Shown here: one piece after another, positions 1 through 8,299 of the stretch
Numbering within the stretch: the first letter of the stretch is position 1
How the letters are laid out: every line of letters begins with the position of its first letter
From: Azospirillum brasilense
Lineage (GTDB): Bacteria > Pseudomonadota > Alphaproteobacteria > Azospirillales > Azospirillaceae
NCBI RefSeq assembly: GCF_001315015.1
Contig: NZ_CP012918.1
Location: 1 to 64,000, forward strand
Direction: 5' to 3'
DNA: 64,000 bases
Translations under genes and position numbers: made by a program
The notes under the pieces: generated by a model
Database searches by the model: none
What the model saw: only the letters and a program-made list of their open reading frames with translations
What the model was told of the DNA's origin: nothing

Positions 1-1245
1 TCACCGTCGGGCTGCCCGGTCATCATTTGGCGGCGCGGCCGCATCGCCTCGAACTGGCGGCGGACCAGGCGGATGCGGCGCAGCGCGTTGGTCGTCGGGC
101 CGCCACTCCTCCCCCTCCAGCGCGGCCGGCTCGGCGATCACGCGGCAATGGTCGGGATGATAGAGACCGGGCGTTTCCAGTCCCACTCGTGATAGGTGAT
201 TTCCGGCCCGCAATGGCGCGACGTCGGCGTCCTCGGAGGCCAGATCGAGGTCGAGCTTGAGCTTGGTCGACGCCTTGCGCTCGTGCTGACCCACCGGAGA
301 TCTCGTCCAAGTCCTCCGCGGCCTTGCGCGCGCTTTCCTCGTCGTCGTCCTCAACCTTGCGATTGAGATTGACCATCTCCGCCAGCCCGAGAATCTTCTC
401 GAAGCGGTTCAGCATCAGCGGGTCGTCGCGCCGGGTCTGGTCGTTCTCGCGGCGCTTGGCCCTGCGACGCTTGCCGTCGCCTTCGGCCCCGGCGCCGCCC
501 TCCTCATCCGTCTCGGGGGAAGCGGCGCCCTCCGGTGGTGCGGACACCTCGCCCCACAGCGGCACCGGCAGGAAGGGCCGATAGCCGGAGGCGGCGCGGA
601 AGCGGTCGAGCGGGACCGTCGCGTCGGTGACCGCGGCCAGCAGGTCCGGATCGGCTGGGCCGCCGCTACCGATGAGCGTTCCGACGAGTGCCTCTACGGC
701 GGCCTCCTGTCCGGGCAGCCGCCGTTTGGGCCGGGCCGCGCGCATGGCTTGGCAGAGCCGGACGTGCAGCGGGCGCAGACCCGGCCATTCATCGAGCGCC
801 CGTTGCGTGGCCCGACGGGCCGAACGCAGGCGGACGAGGTCGGCCTGCAGCGGGGTCGTCGGGCATCGCCGGAGGCGGTTCGGCCTGGACGAAAAAAATG
901 GCGAGCCATTCGTAGAGCGCCGCGTTGTCCTCGCGGGAGGGGAAGACATCGACGCGGTCGGGAAGCTGGAGGGGTGACGCCGTCGTAGCGGGCGCGTTCC
1001 AGCTTTTCCGTCCCGAGACCGAGACGCTGCTTCAGGCCGAGACGATGCCCGGACGTTTCGGCGGAGGTGCCGGCGATGCGCACGGCGCCGGGGCCGCCGA
1101 GCGCCCGGAACAGCACGCCGAGGCGCGCGCGAACCTCGTCGAGGCGGACCGCGGCGTTGGGATGACGCGGGTAGGACGCGGCGTCACCGACCAGACGGTG
1201 CCACAGGGCTCCGACGAACTCCTCGGGTTCCCAAATCGAGGCCAT
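1..1245 (-). pseudogene. norD: norD, nitric oxide reductase activation protein, partial and multiply frameshifted
   Basis: NorD is a cytoplasmic von Willebrand-A-type protein that works with NorQ to mature the cNor nitric oxide reductase. The start at 1245 follows norQ by only 4 bp, and norD-like sequence is recognisable to the left edge, where the gene leaves the window. No single frame holds it. From the start it reads well to YDGV near 976, changes frame to LYEWLAIFFVQAEPPP, changes again at about 860 and continues to EDLDEI near 300, then changes near 288, 217, 172 and 85, ending in the NorD-like RRQFEAMRPRR. Five of the six shifts look like a single extra base, the clearest in C runs, so consensus error is as likely as true decay. 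The gene identity is firm; whether it is functional is not. Confidence 0.75.
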
Positions 1246-1249
1246 GCGA

Positions 1250-2065
1250 TCATCCCAGCGTGAGTTCGGCGACCCGAAGCAGCGCCTTTTTGACCTCCGG
1301 ATCGTCGGTGAGCGGTTCGATCATCGACGCCAGGATCGCCTCGTCGCGAGGCATGCCGTCGCGGATCAAGGAGGCGCAATACACCAACAGCCGGGTCGAC
1401 ACTCCTTCCTCAAGATCCTGTCCCTTGAGCGCGCGCAGGGCGTTTCCCAGCCGCACCAGCGGAGCGACCCGGTCGGCGGACAGCCCGCTTTCCTGGACGA
1501 CGATCCCGGTTTCGGCATCGGCCTTCGGGAAGCCGAACTCGATGGCGACGAAGCGCTGGCGCGTGCTGGGCTTCAGCGACTTCAGGATGTTCTGGTAGCC
1601 GGGGTTGTAGGAGACGACCAGCATGAACGCCGGCGGGGCCTCCAGCAATTCGCCGGTGCGCTCCAGGGGCAGCAGGCGGCGGTCGTCAGTCAGCGGGTGC
1701 AGCACCACGGTGACGTCCTTGCGCGCCTCGACCACCTCGTCGAGGTAGCAGATCGCGCCTTCGCGCACCGAGCGGGTCAACGGGCCGTCGGTCCAGACCG
1801 TGTCGCCGCCTTTGAGCAGGTAGCGGCCGGTCAGGTCGGCGGCGGTCAGGTCGTCGTGGCAGGACACCGTGTGGAGCGGACGCCCCAGCCTTGCGGCCAT
1901 GTGCGCGACGAAGCGGGTCTTCCCGCAGCCGGTAGGCCCCTTGAGCAACAGCGGCAGACGGTTGCGGTGGGCATGCTCGAACAACGCCACCTCGTTGCCG
2001 GTGGGAGCGTAGAAGGGGACGGCGCCGCCCGCCGTCCCATGCTGGGAGGACGTCTCCTCCGCCAT
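1250..2065 (-). CDS. norQ: NorQ, MoxR-type AAA+ ATPase of the nitric oxide reductase operon
   Basis: This 271-residue AAA+ protein of the MoxR/CbbQ/NorQ group is thought to remodel or activate the NorCB complex together with NorD. The P-loop GPTGCGKTR lies near residue 40, the Walker B region reads AICYLDEVVEA, and a sensor-like VVSYNPGYQ follows; length is normal. Its ATG at 2065 overlaps the norB stop as ATGA, so the two are translationally coupled, and norD starts 4 bp after its stop. The order C-B-Q-D is the standard nor operon order. No frame problem is seen here, in contrast to norD. Confidence 0.93.
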   Translation of the reverse strand: MAEETSSQHGTAGGAVPFYAPTGNEVALFEHAHRNRLPLLLKGPTGCGKTRFVAHMAARLGRPLHTVSCHDDLTAADLTGRYLLKGGDTVWTDGPLTRSVREGAICYLDEVVEARKDVTVVLHPLTDDRRLLPLERTGELLEAPPAFMLVVSYNPGYQNILKSLKPSTRQRFVAIEFGFPKADAETGIVVQESGLSADRVAPLVRLGNALRALKGQDLEEGVSTRLLVYCASLIRDGMPRDEAILASMIEPLTDDPEVKKALLRVAELTLG

Positions 2066-3414
2066 CACTCGGCCGGCGCGATGGAGGGCTGGGTGCGCGC
2101 GGGCACCCGCCCGCGCGCCGGTCCGAACACCGCATAGACGAACATGAGCACCGAGATGACCACGAAGATGCCGGAACCCAGGCGCATCCAGTAGAACAAG
2201 GCCAGCTGCTCCTGGACCTCCATGTAGGTCATGCCCAGCACGCGCTGCAGATGGACCTGCACGACGCCCGCGAAGGTCAGCGTGAAGGTCATGAAGGCCA
2301 TGGCCGAGGTCATGATCCAGAAGCTCCACATGTTGAGCACCTGGTTGTAAGGCGCGCGGCCGCGCAGGCTCGGCAGGGCGTAGCTGATGATCGCGAGGTT
2401 CAGCATCACGTAGGCTCCGAAGAAGGCAAGGTGCCCGTGCGCCGCGGTGACCTGGGTGCCGTGGCTGTAGTAGTTGACCCAGGACAGCGTGTGCATGAAG
2501 CCCCACACGCCAGCACCGAAGAAGGCCATCACCGGGGTGCCGAGCGTCCACAGGAAAGCGGCCTTGTTCGGGTGGTCGCGCCGCCCCTTCCAGGCCATGG
2601 TGAAGGCGAACACGACCATGGCGAAGAAGGGCGCGACCTCCAGCGTGGAGAACAGCGAGCCGATCCACTGCCAATAACCCGGAGCACCAATCCAGTAGTA
2701 ATGGTGGCCGGTGCCCAGCAGGCCGGAGAAGAGGGCGAGGCCGACGATGGCGTAGAGCCACTTCTCCACGACCTCGCGGTCGACGCCGGTCATCTTGATG
2801 ACCAGGAAGGCGAGGACAGAGGCCATCACCAGTTCCCACACGCCCTCGACCCACAGATGGACGACGTACCACCAGTACAGCTTGTCCAGCGCGAGGTTGG
2901 TCGGGTTGTAGAAGGCGAACAGGAAGAAGACCGCGATTCCCCACAGCCCGAGCAGGAGGACGTTGGTGATCGCCGTCCTGCGGCCTTTGATCACGGTCAG
3001 CGAGACGTTGTAGAGGAAGATCAACGCCGCGACGACGATGCCGATCTTCACCCACAGCGGCTGTTCGAGGAACTCGCGCCCCTCGTGGATGCCCAGCGTG
3101 TAGCCGACCACCGCGCCCAGCGCGCCGACCATCAGGATGGCCAATTGGGCGTAGGCGAGCATCGGGCTCTCGATGTCGCGCTCCGCCTCCTCCGGGATCA
3201 GGTAATAGGCCGAGCCGAAAAAGCCGAGCAGGAGCCACACGATCAGCGCGTTGGTGTGGATCATGCGCAGGATGTTGAAGGGCAGGATCTCGGACAGGAA
3301 GTTCGGCAGGACGTAGACGGTCCCGGCGAGCGAGCCGACCAGCACCTGGACGACGAACAGGGCCATCGCGCAGGCGAAGTACCAATAGGCGATGCGTTGG
3401 GTCGCGTATTTCAT
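2065..3414 (-). CDS. norB: NorB, nitric oxide reductase catalytic subunit (cytochrome b)
   Basis: NorB is the 12-helix inner-membrane subunit of cytochrome c-dependent nitric oxide reductase, reducing two NO to N2O at a haem b3/non-haem iron centre. The 449-residue product has the usual length. Visible hallmarks are the HTNALIVWLL segment, VEGVWELVMAS, GTGHHYYWIG (iron-ligand histidines), EVAPFFAM (conserved glutamate) and the HGTQVTAAHGHLAFFG haem-ligand helix. The start was chosen at the ATG giving MKYATQRIAYWYF, 14 bp after norC; an upstream in-frame extension into norC lacks NorB features. It is co-transcribed with norC and coupled to norQ. Confidence 0.96.
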   Translation of the reverse strand: MKYATQRIAYWYFACAMALFVVQVLVGSLAGTVYVLPNFLSEILPFNILRMIHTNALIVWLLLGFFGSAYYLIPEEAERDIESPMLAYAQLAILMVGALGAVVGYTLGIHEGREFLEQPLWVKIGIVVAALIFLYNVSLTVIKGRRTAITNVLLLGLWGIAVFFLFAFYNPTNLALDKLYWWYVVHLWVEGVWELVMASVLAFLVIKMTGVDREVVEKWLYAIVGLALFSGLLGTGHHYYWIGAPGYWQWIGSLFSTLEVAPFFAMVVFAFTMAWKGRRDHPNKAAFLWTLGTPVMAFFGAGVWGFMHTLSWVNYYSHGTQVTAAHGHLAFFGAYVMLNLAIISYALPSLRGRAPYNQVLNMWSFWIMTSAMAFMTFTLTFAGVVQVHLQRVLGMTYMEVQEQLALFYWMRLGSGIFVVISVLMFVYAVFGPARGRVPARTQPSIAPAE

Positions 3415-3428
3415 GCCATGCCTCCCCT

Positions 3429-3881
3429 TCAGCCCGCTTGGTTCGGTGGCCAGCCTTGCGTGTCGATGCGGCTGGTCCATTCGAGGAAGTCGACGAGGTC
3501 GTTGAGTTCCGCGTCGGTCAGGTTGAACTGCGGCATCTGGCGGCGCCCCTCGACCCCGCTGGGCTGCGACTGCATCCAGGCGATCAGCGCCGTGCGCGCG
3601 CCTTCGGCGTCCTCCCGCCCGCCGTAGCGGACCCAGACGTTGCCGAGCTCCGGGGCGAAGTAGGCACCCTCACCAAGCAGCGAGTGGCAGTTGATGCAGG
3701 CGTTCCTCTCCCACACGTGCTTGCCGCGTGCGACGCTGTCGGACAGCGTGGCCTCGTCCGTGCTGGTCACTCGAATGTAGTAGTGGCTGTGAATCGTCAG
3801 GGCGACGAAGGTGACGAAGAAGAAGAGCGACCCGCCGTAGAAGATGTTGCGCGCCGCTGATTTCGTGAACCGCTCGGCCAT
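3429..3881 (-). CDS. norC: NorC, membrane-anchored cytochrome c subunit of nitric oxide reductase
   Basis: NorC passes electrons from periplasmic cytochrome c or cupredoxin to NorB. The 150-residue product has one N-terminal membrane anchor (about residues 14-32, GGSLFFFVTFVALTI), a class I c-type haem site CINCH at residues 62-66, and a downstream RRQMPQFNL that would supply the axial methionine. The chosen ATG at 3881 is preceded by a strong GGGGAGGT; an in-frame GTG sits one codon earlier. It is the first gene of the minus-strand nor operon, with norB 14 bp downstream. Confidence 0.95.
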   Translation of the reverse strand: MAERFTKSAARNIFYGGSLFFFVTFVALTIHSHYYIRVTSTDEATLSDSVARGKHVWERNACINCHSLLGEGAYFAPELGNVWVRYGGREDAEGARTALIAWMQSQPSGVEGRRQMPQFNLTDAELNDLVDFLEWTSRIDTQGWPPNQAG

Positions 3882-4236
3882 CACCTCCCCCTGCTATCGT
3901 TACACGGTTAGGTTACGCGTCCAACACCAGTGGAAGCGCAAACAGGACCGTTGGGCCAGTGCGGAAAAGGATAGGATGGAACGACCGAGTGTCCTCGAAC
4001 GCGGTTCTCGAAGCCGAAGGATGCTGCATGGCGCGGCAATCCTGTGCGGCGGCATTGTTCACGCCGTGAGCCGCGGCGGGATGTCGCAGGGGCGCCGGAC
4101 CGATTCCATGCTCCCAGCGGGACGGACGATGAGCTGCTCAGTGACCTCATCAGCATCCGCCTTGTGATTTGTGGTTTTTCTCAGTCCTTTGCAGGCGATA
4201 CACCCCTTCAACCCCCTCGCTCCAGAAAGCAACTTC

Positions 4237-4248
4237 TCGCAATTGCGA
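4237..4248. promoter_or_regulatory. 12-bp perfect palindrome upstream of nirK
   Basis: TCGCAATTGCGA is a perfect palindrome centred about 135 bp before the nirK ATG. It could be a regulator site, but it does not match the classical FNR/NnrR consensus and no binding protein can be named. Confidence 0.3.
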
Positions 4249-4301
4249 AAAAATCAGAATAAAAACGGAAGTGATCGGAGTGTTGCCCTTACCTAAAATT
4301 C

Positions 4302-4315
4302 TTGACGACCGTTAA
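4302..4315 (+). promoter_or_regulatory. FNR/NnrR-like box in the nirK promoter
   Basis: TTGAC-GACC-GTTAA is a near-palindrome with the 5-4-5 layout of FNR/CRP-family sites (consensus TTGAT-N4-ATCAA). It lies 62 bp upstream of the nirK ATG, a sensible place for activation by a low-oxygen or NO-responsive regulator such as NnrR. Each half departs from the consensus by one base. No such regulator gene is in the window. Confidence 0.5.
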
Positions 4316-4377
4316 GTAACAGGGCCGGGAAATCTGGGACGTTGGCTTCACAAGCAACACTCGCCCTGGATTGCATC

Positions 4378-5442
4378 ATGAAAACCAAGACCTTCCTGGC
4401 CACCGTCAGCGCCGCCGCCCTCATCGCCCTGTCGGGGATCGGGGCCGCATCGGCCACCACGCTGTACGCCGAGCCGAAGGTCAAGGAGCCGGCGGTCGAC
4501 ATTGTCCAGGACCCCGCGGCGGTCTCGGCGCCGGAAGCGGCGGGCAAACGCGCGCCAAAGACCCACAACGTCGTGTTGACCACGACCGAGGTCGAAGCCA
4601 GGCTGGATGACGGCACGACCTACACTTACTGGACGTTCAACAACAAGGTCCCCGGCCCGATGGTCCGCGTCCGTGTCGGCGACACGGTGAACGTGTCCAT
4701 GACGAACGCGCCCGGGTCGGTCATGAACCATTCCATTGATTTCCACGCGGCCACCGGTTTCCTCGGCGGCGGACAGATCACCCAGGCGGAGCCGGGCCAG
4801 ACCAAGGAATTCTCGTTCAAGGCGATGGCCCCGGGTGTGTACGTCTATCATTGCGCCACGCCGATGGTCGCCCAGCACATCGCCAAGGGCATGTTCGGTC
4901 TGATCGTGGTCGAACCCGAAGACGGTCTGCCGAAGGTCGACAAGGAATTCTATGTGATGCAGCAGGAGATCTACGCCACCAAGGCGAAAAACCTGCCGGC
5001 GGCGGAAGACGACTACGACGGCTTGGTGAACGAGAAGCCTGGCTATCTGGTGTTCAACGGCGCCGTGGGTGGTCTGGTGAAGGACAAGCCATTGAAGGCC
5101 AGTGTGGGCGAAACCGTGCGCATCTGGTTCGGTGTCGGTGGACCGAACTTCACCTCGTCGTTCCATGTCATCGGTGAGATCTTTGATCGCGTCCACAACC
5201 TCGGTGCCCTCGACACGCCGCCGCTGAAAAACGTGCAGACGGTCTCGGTGGCGCCGGGCGGGGCGACGATGGTGGAGTTCAAGGTCGACTATCCGGGCAA
5301 GTACGCCTTGGTCGACCACGCTCTGAGCCGCGCCACCAAGGGGCTCATCGGCATTCTGGAAGTCGATGGCAAGGCGGACGACAGCATCATCCTCGACAAG
5401 AGCGGCGACTCCCGCAAGCAGCTCGGCGAGATGAAGCATTGA
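4378..5442 (+). CDS. nirK: Copper-containing nitrite reductase NirK, class II (AniA-like)
   Basis: NirK reduces nitrite to nitric oxide in the periplasm, feeding the adjacent nor operon. The 354-residue product begins with a signal peptide (MKTKTFLATVS to about residue 27). Two cupredoxin domains follow with all copper ligands visible: type 1 His118, Cys159, His167 and Met172; type 2 His123, His158 and His263. The proton-donating Asp121 lies in NHSIDFH. The loop CATPMVAQHIAKGMFGLI resembles the AniA class rather than the Achromobacter class. The ATG at 4378 was chosen because the signal peptide begins there; the open frame extends upstream without signal-like sequence. Confidence 0.96.
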   Translation: MKTKTFLATVSAAALIALSGIGAASATTLYAEPKVKEPAVDIVQDPAAVSAPEAAGKRAPKTHNVVLTTTEVEARLDDGTTYTYWTFNNKVPGPMVRVRVGDTVNVSMTNAPGSVMNHSIDFHAATGFLGGGQITQAEPGQTKEFSFKAMAPGVYVYHCATPMVAQHIAKGMFGLIVVEPEDGLPKVDKEFYVMQQEIYATKAKNLPAAEDDYDGLVNEKPGYLVFNGAVGGLVKDKPLKASVGETVRIWFGVGGPNFTSSFHVIGEIFDRVHNLGALDTPPLKNVQTVSVAPGGATMVEFKVDYPGKYALVDHALSRATKGLIGILEVDGKADDSIILDKSGDSRKQLGEMKH

Positions 5443-5459
5443 TCCCACCCCGGTGGGAT
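5442..5459 (+). terminator. Hairpin after nirK
   Basis: ATCCCACC and GGTGGGAT form an 8-bp perfect stem directly overlapping the nirK stop region. No T tract follows, so termination may be weak or the hairpin may serve as an mRNA end stabiliser. Confidence 0.45.
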
Positions 5460-5587
5460 GCGCACAGGGAAGGTGGGGGTGAGACTCTGCCTTCCTCCGT
5501 TGGGCATTCCCGCTTGCCACCGGTGCTTGGCCGTTCCGTTTGCGCGAGGACAAAGAGGCCCTTTCATCATCGTGGGATGATCCGGTC

Positions 5588-6214
5588 ATGACCTTACCAT
5601 CCTTCTATGATGCGGCGCCGCGGCTCGTCGTGTTCGATCCGCTCAGCGCGTTCCTCGGCGCGGCCGAGGACGGCCTGATTCATTACGGCTATGCCGATGC
5701 CGTACGGCTGGCCGGCCATTCCTGCCCGACCGTCGCGGGCGCTTACCTGATGACCGTACGGTCCCTGGAGCGTCTGTATCCCGATGAGGTGCCCGAGCGC
5801 GGGACCGTCGCAGTGTCTGTTCGCGAGGCAGCCGACGACGGTGTGGCCGGCGTGATGGCAAGCGTCGCCACGCTGCTGACCGGAGCGACGGAAAACACCG
5901 GCTTCAAAGGCATCGCTGGACGCTTCGACCGCCGGAACCTCCTGACCTTCGGGGTCGGCATTCAAGGGACGATGGCCTTCGTCCGCACGGGCACGGGAGC
6001 GGGCGTGCAAGCGACGCTCGACAGCGGCGTCGTGCCGGTCGATCCGGCGATGTCCGGCCTTCTTCAGCGCCTGTTGTCCCACGCGGCATCCCCGGACGAA
6101 GCGGCACAGTTCCGCACCCTATGGCAGGAACGGGTCCGACGCATGCTGGTGGACCACGCCGACGATCCTCGGCTGGTCAGGCTTACCGCCTGGAATGGTC
6201 GACCCGACGCGTGA
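5588..6214 (+). CDS. FmdE-domain protein linked to denitrification genes
   Basis: A 208-residue protein with the FmdE-type signature AVRLAGHSCPTVAGAYLM near residues 36-53, in which His and Cys are candidate metal ligands. FmdE is named after a subunit associated with methanogen formylmethanofuran dehydrogenase, but the bacterial single-domain relatives have no settled role. The ATG at 5588 is used because the longer open frame before it (from 5540) has low-complexity, unconvincing sequence. It lies 145 bp after nirK and 23 bp before a hemerythrin gene in the same direction, suggesting a nitrosative-stress or metal-supply role. The function is inferred from context only. Confidence 0.7.
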   Translation: MTLPSFYDAAPRLVVFDPLSAFLGAAEDGLIHYGYADAVRLAGHSCPTVAGAYLMTVRSLERLYPDEVPERGTVAVSVREAADDGVAGVMASVATLLTGATENTGFKGIAGRFDRRNLLTFGVGIQGTMAFVRTGTGAGVQATLDSGVVPVDPAMSGLLQRLLSHAASPDEAAQFRTLWQERVRRMLVDHADDPRLVRLTAWNGRPDA

Positions 6215-6237
6215 CCTCCTTTCAAACGGCTTCGAAC

Positions 6238-6783
6238 ATGCACACCGACAGCCAGACCGGCCAACTCCTGCACGACGATCATCACCGGACCATCGACCTT
6301 CTGAACGCGTTCGAAGCCTATCTCGAACGCACCACGGAGGACGACATTCCACATCTGGACGCGGACGGTCGCGTTCTGCTCGCCACCATCGGCAAGGAAC
6401 TGGGCCAGGACCTCGAACGGCATTTTATCCTGGAAGAGCAGTGGCTCTTCCCGCCCATCGCCGCCGCCGGCGCTTACGAGATGACGGCCGACCTCTCGAC
6501 CGACCACGAAGCCCTGCGCCCGCTCGTCCGCCGCATCACCCGGCTGTGCGCCCTGGCTCTGCGTGAGGGGTTCGATGAGGAAAGCTGGCCGGTCTGCCGC
6601 CATTTCGGGCAGCAGCTGATCGAGGGCCTCGTCCTGCACATTCAAAAGGAAGAGACCGCACTGCTCAGTGCCGTTGACGCCGTGCTTACGCCGGCACAGG
6701 ACGTCTCCCTTGCACGGGCTTACCGTTGTGGGGAAGAGGCGCTTGGCGGCGCGGATGAACGCGCATCATCGCCGCAGGTTTAG
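6238..6783 (+). CDS. Hemerythrin-like (HHE) domain protein
   Basis: A 181-residue cytoplasmic protein with the spaced His/Glu ligands of a hemerythrin cation-binding domain: LLHDDHHRT at residues 10-18, RHFILEEQWLFP, STDHEALRPLV and LHIQKEETALL. Such proteins bind a di-iron centre and interact with O2 or NO, or repair iron-sulfur clusters (the YtfE/RIC and NorA/DnrN families frequently accompany nitrite and NO reductase genes). The N-terminal ScdA domain of RIC proteins is absent, so it is better called hemerythrin-like. It follows the FmdE gene by 23 bp and is probably co-transcribed with it. Confidence 0.85.
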   Translation: MHTDSQTGQLLHDDHHRTIDLLNAFEAYLERTTEDDIPHLDADGRVLLATIGKELGQDLERHFILEEQWLFPPIAAAGAYEMTADLSTDHEALRPLVRRITRLCALALREGFDEESWPVCRHFGQQLIEGLVLHIQKEETALLSAVDAVLTPAQDVSLARAYRCGEEALGGADERASSPQV

Positions 6784-6853
6784 GGCGGGCATTCAGCGGC
6801 AGGTTCAGCGGCAGATCGGTCGCGGCCAACGTGCGCCGGTGTTCCGAACCGCA

Positions 6854-7021
6854 TCAAGCCGGATTCATCGGCTCGGTGGGCGGGCCGGGGTTGTCCTTGG
6901 GTTCCGCCGGCGCGGCGGGCACGGGCTCGTCCTCCTGCTCGTCCGGAAGACGACCGAGGCAGGACCCGTCGGGGCGTGCGAAGGGCGACGAGGGCCGGGG
7001 TGCGGACCGCTGGGGCTTCAT
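6854..7021 (-). CDS. Small proline-rich protein, unrecognised
   Basis: A 55-codon open frame beginning MKPQRSAPRPSSPFARPDG and ending PGPPTEPMNPA. It is rich in Pro, Glu and Asp, with one Cys and no membrane segment. Its ATG is preceded by a strong GGGAGG at correct spacing, the main reason to believe in it. It stands alone between the hemerythrin gene and the LysR gene. No family was recognised and low complexity makes a chance frame possible. Confidence 0.4.
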   Translation of the reverse strand: MKPQRSAPRPSSPFARPDGSCLGRLPDEQEDEPVPAAPAEPKDNPGPPTEPMNPA

Positions 7022-7152
7022 GGTGATTCCTCCCTTCCTGTCAGAACACCGTTCACGCCGCATCATCGCGACGGCGTGAAAGCCAGCCGGTGAGGCGGCA
7101 TCCATTTGCGAGCATCAGCCCCGCGCGCGCCGACGCCGGCCGGAACGGGATT

Positions 7153-8034
7153 TTATTGGGCGTCGGCGCCTTGTTGAGAATTCCCTGTCGCTCCGTCAGA
7201 GCCAAGGATGGCCCGCAGGCCTTCGAACGCGGTTTTGAGAACGCTGACGTCAGGCTCCGCCGGGTGAACGGCGTAAATGGGCAAACTGAACGGGTGCGCC
7301 TCGGGAACCACTTCCCCCACCCCCTGGTCGAGCATGGGCTGGACCAAGCTCCGTGGGAAATGCCCGGTTCCCCCGCATTGCCTGACATAGTCCAGCCCGA
7401 GCGTGCCGACGCCGATCGACAAGGGTGTGGACAGAAGCTCCGGATTTCGCAAACGGATGCTGCGCTGGAACTCGTCGCTCCAGTCGATGAGGACGTAGTG
7501 GTCGCCACCGGCGCTCAGAGCGGGGGGAACCCTGACAAGGACCAAATCCTCCTCCAGCAGCAGGCGCACCGCGAGGCCCGGCACGGCGCGCGGCGAATAG
7601 AGGACCGCGAGATCGAGCGTCCCGTCGCGAAGGCGCTGGAGCAGATCGTCCGCCAACCCGACCTCGCACCGCAGGGCGATGTCTTCGGCATTCCGCCGCA
7701 TCCAGGGAATCCAACGGTTCAGCATCCGATTCCACAGACCGGCCTCGCTGCCGATGCGCAGCAGGGCGCGATGCCCGATGGGAAGCGCGGCCTCCTGCCG
7801 GGCCTGCTCCCAAAGGCGGAGCATGGCGATGGCGTGACGCTGGAACCGGACCCCGGCCGCGGTGAGCATTGCGCCGTTCTTGTTGCGCACGAACAATTGG
7901 CAACCGAGCTGATCCTCCAAGTGCCGGATGCGCGTGCTGACCGTCGATTGCGTGACGTGCAGCCGCTCGGCCGCCGCGACGAAGCTTCCAGCCGTGGCCG
8001 CCTCAAGGAAAGTGCGGGCCGTTTCCATGTCCAT
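7153..8034 (-). CDS. LysR-type transcriptional regulator
   Basis: A 293-residue LysR-family regulator. The N-terminal winged helix reads METARTFLEAATAGSFVAAAERLHVTQSTVSTRIRHLE (residues 3-40), and a periplasmic-binding-like effector domain occupies the rest. It is transcribed away from the ccoN gene, so divergent control of ccoN is the natural inference. A 23-bp palindrome 20 bp before its start is a good candidate site for autoregulation. The start at 8034 is placed at MDMETART; the open frame extends 14 codons upstream through that palindrome. The effector is unknown. Confidence 0.88.
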   Translation of the reverse strand: MDMETARTFLEAATAGSFVAAAERLHVTQSTVSTRIRHLEDQLGCQLFVRNKNGAMLTAAGVRFQRHAIAMLRLWEQARQEAALPIGHRALLRIGSEAGLWNRMLNRWIPWMRRNAEDIALRCEVGLADDLLQRLRDGTLDLAVLYSPRAVPGLAVRLLLEEDLVLVRVPPALSAGGDHYVLIDWSDEFQRSIRLRNPELLSTPLSIGVGTLGLDYVRQCGGTGHFPRSLVQPMLDQGVGEVVPEAHPFSLPIYAVHPAEPDVSVLKTAFEGLRAILGSDGATGNSQQGADAQ

Positions 8035-8053
8035 GCGACGCCCCCACCGGAAC

Positions 8054-8076
8054 TTGCATCGGCTATTCCGATGCAA
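8054..8076. promoter_or_regulatory. 23-bp palindrome between lysR and ccoN
   Basis: TTGCATCGG-CTATT-CCGATGCAA has two perfect 9-bp arms around a 5-bp spacer. It lies 20 bp upstream of the lysR start, within the divergent lysR-ccoN intergenic region, and is a strong candidate operator for this LysR protein or another dimeric regulator. Confidence 0.55.
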
Positions 8077-8299
8077 TCCATCGAATAAATTCGCTTTTGC
8101 TATGTGTAGGCGCGACCTAGGCTCTGCGCAACCGTGTTACGAGCCGTCGGGCAAGGCGCCTGTGATCCTCCCATTCCAAAACGGGACGGGAGTCCGCGCG
8201 CCCTGCGCTGGGCGGCCCTGACCGGCCATCGCCGACCGGGCCGCCATGACGTCGGCTGTCCGGCCGTTCCCGCCTTGCGACGTCGACAGGGTCTTGCGC

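Larger units (their letters stand above)
3882..4377. other. norC-nirK divergent intergenic region
   Basis: This 496-bp gap separates the divergent denitrification units and should hold promoters for both. Apart from the FNR-like box and the 12-bp palindrome listed separately, I see no convincing gene. Short open frames here have no ribosome binding site or recognisable motif. No clear FNR/NnrR-type site was found immediately in front of norC. Confidence 0.6.

Noticed and set aside
1250..3385. norQ frame extended upstream to 711 codons across norB
   Set aside because: The extension reads norB out of frame and is Arg/His-rich nonsense; the norQ ATG at 2065 is coupled to the norB stop.
3844..4167. 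Plus-strand small frame in the norC-nirK gap
   Set aside because: It starts within norC antisense, lacks a ribosome binding site and has no protein-like pattern.
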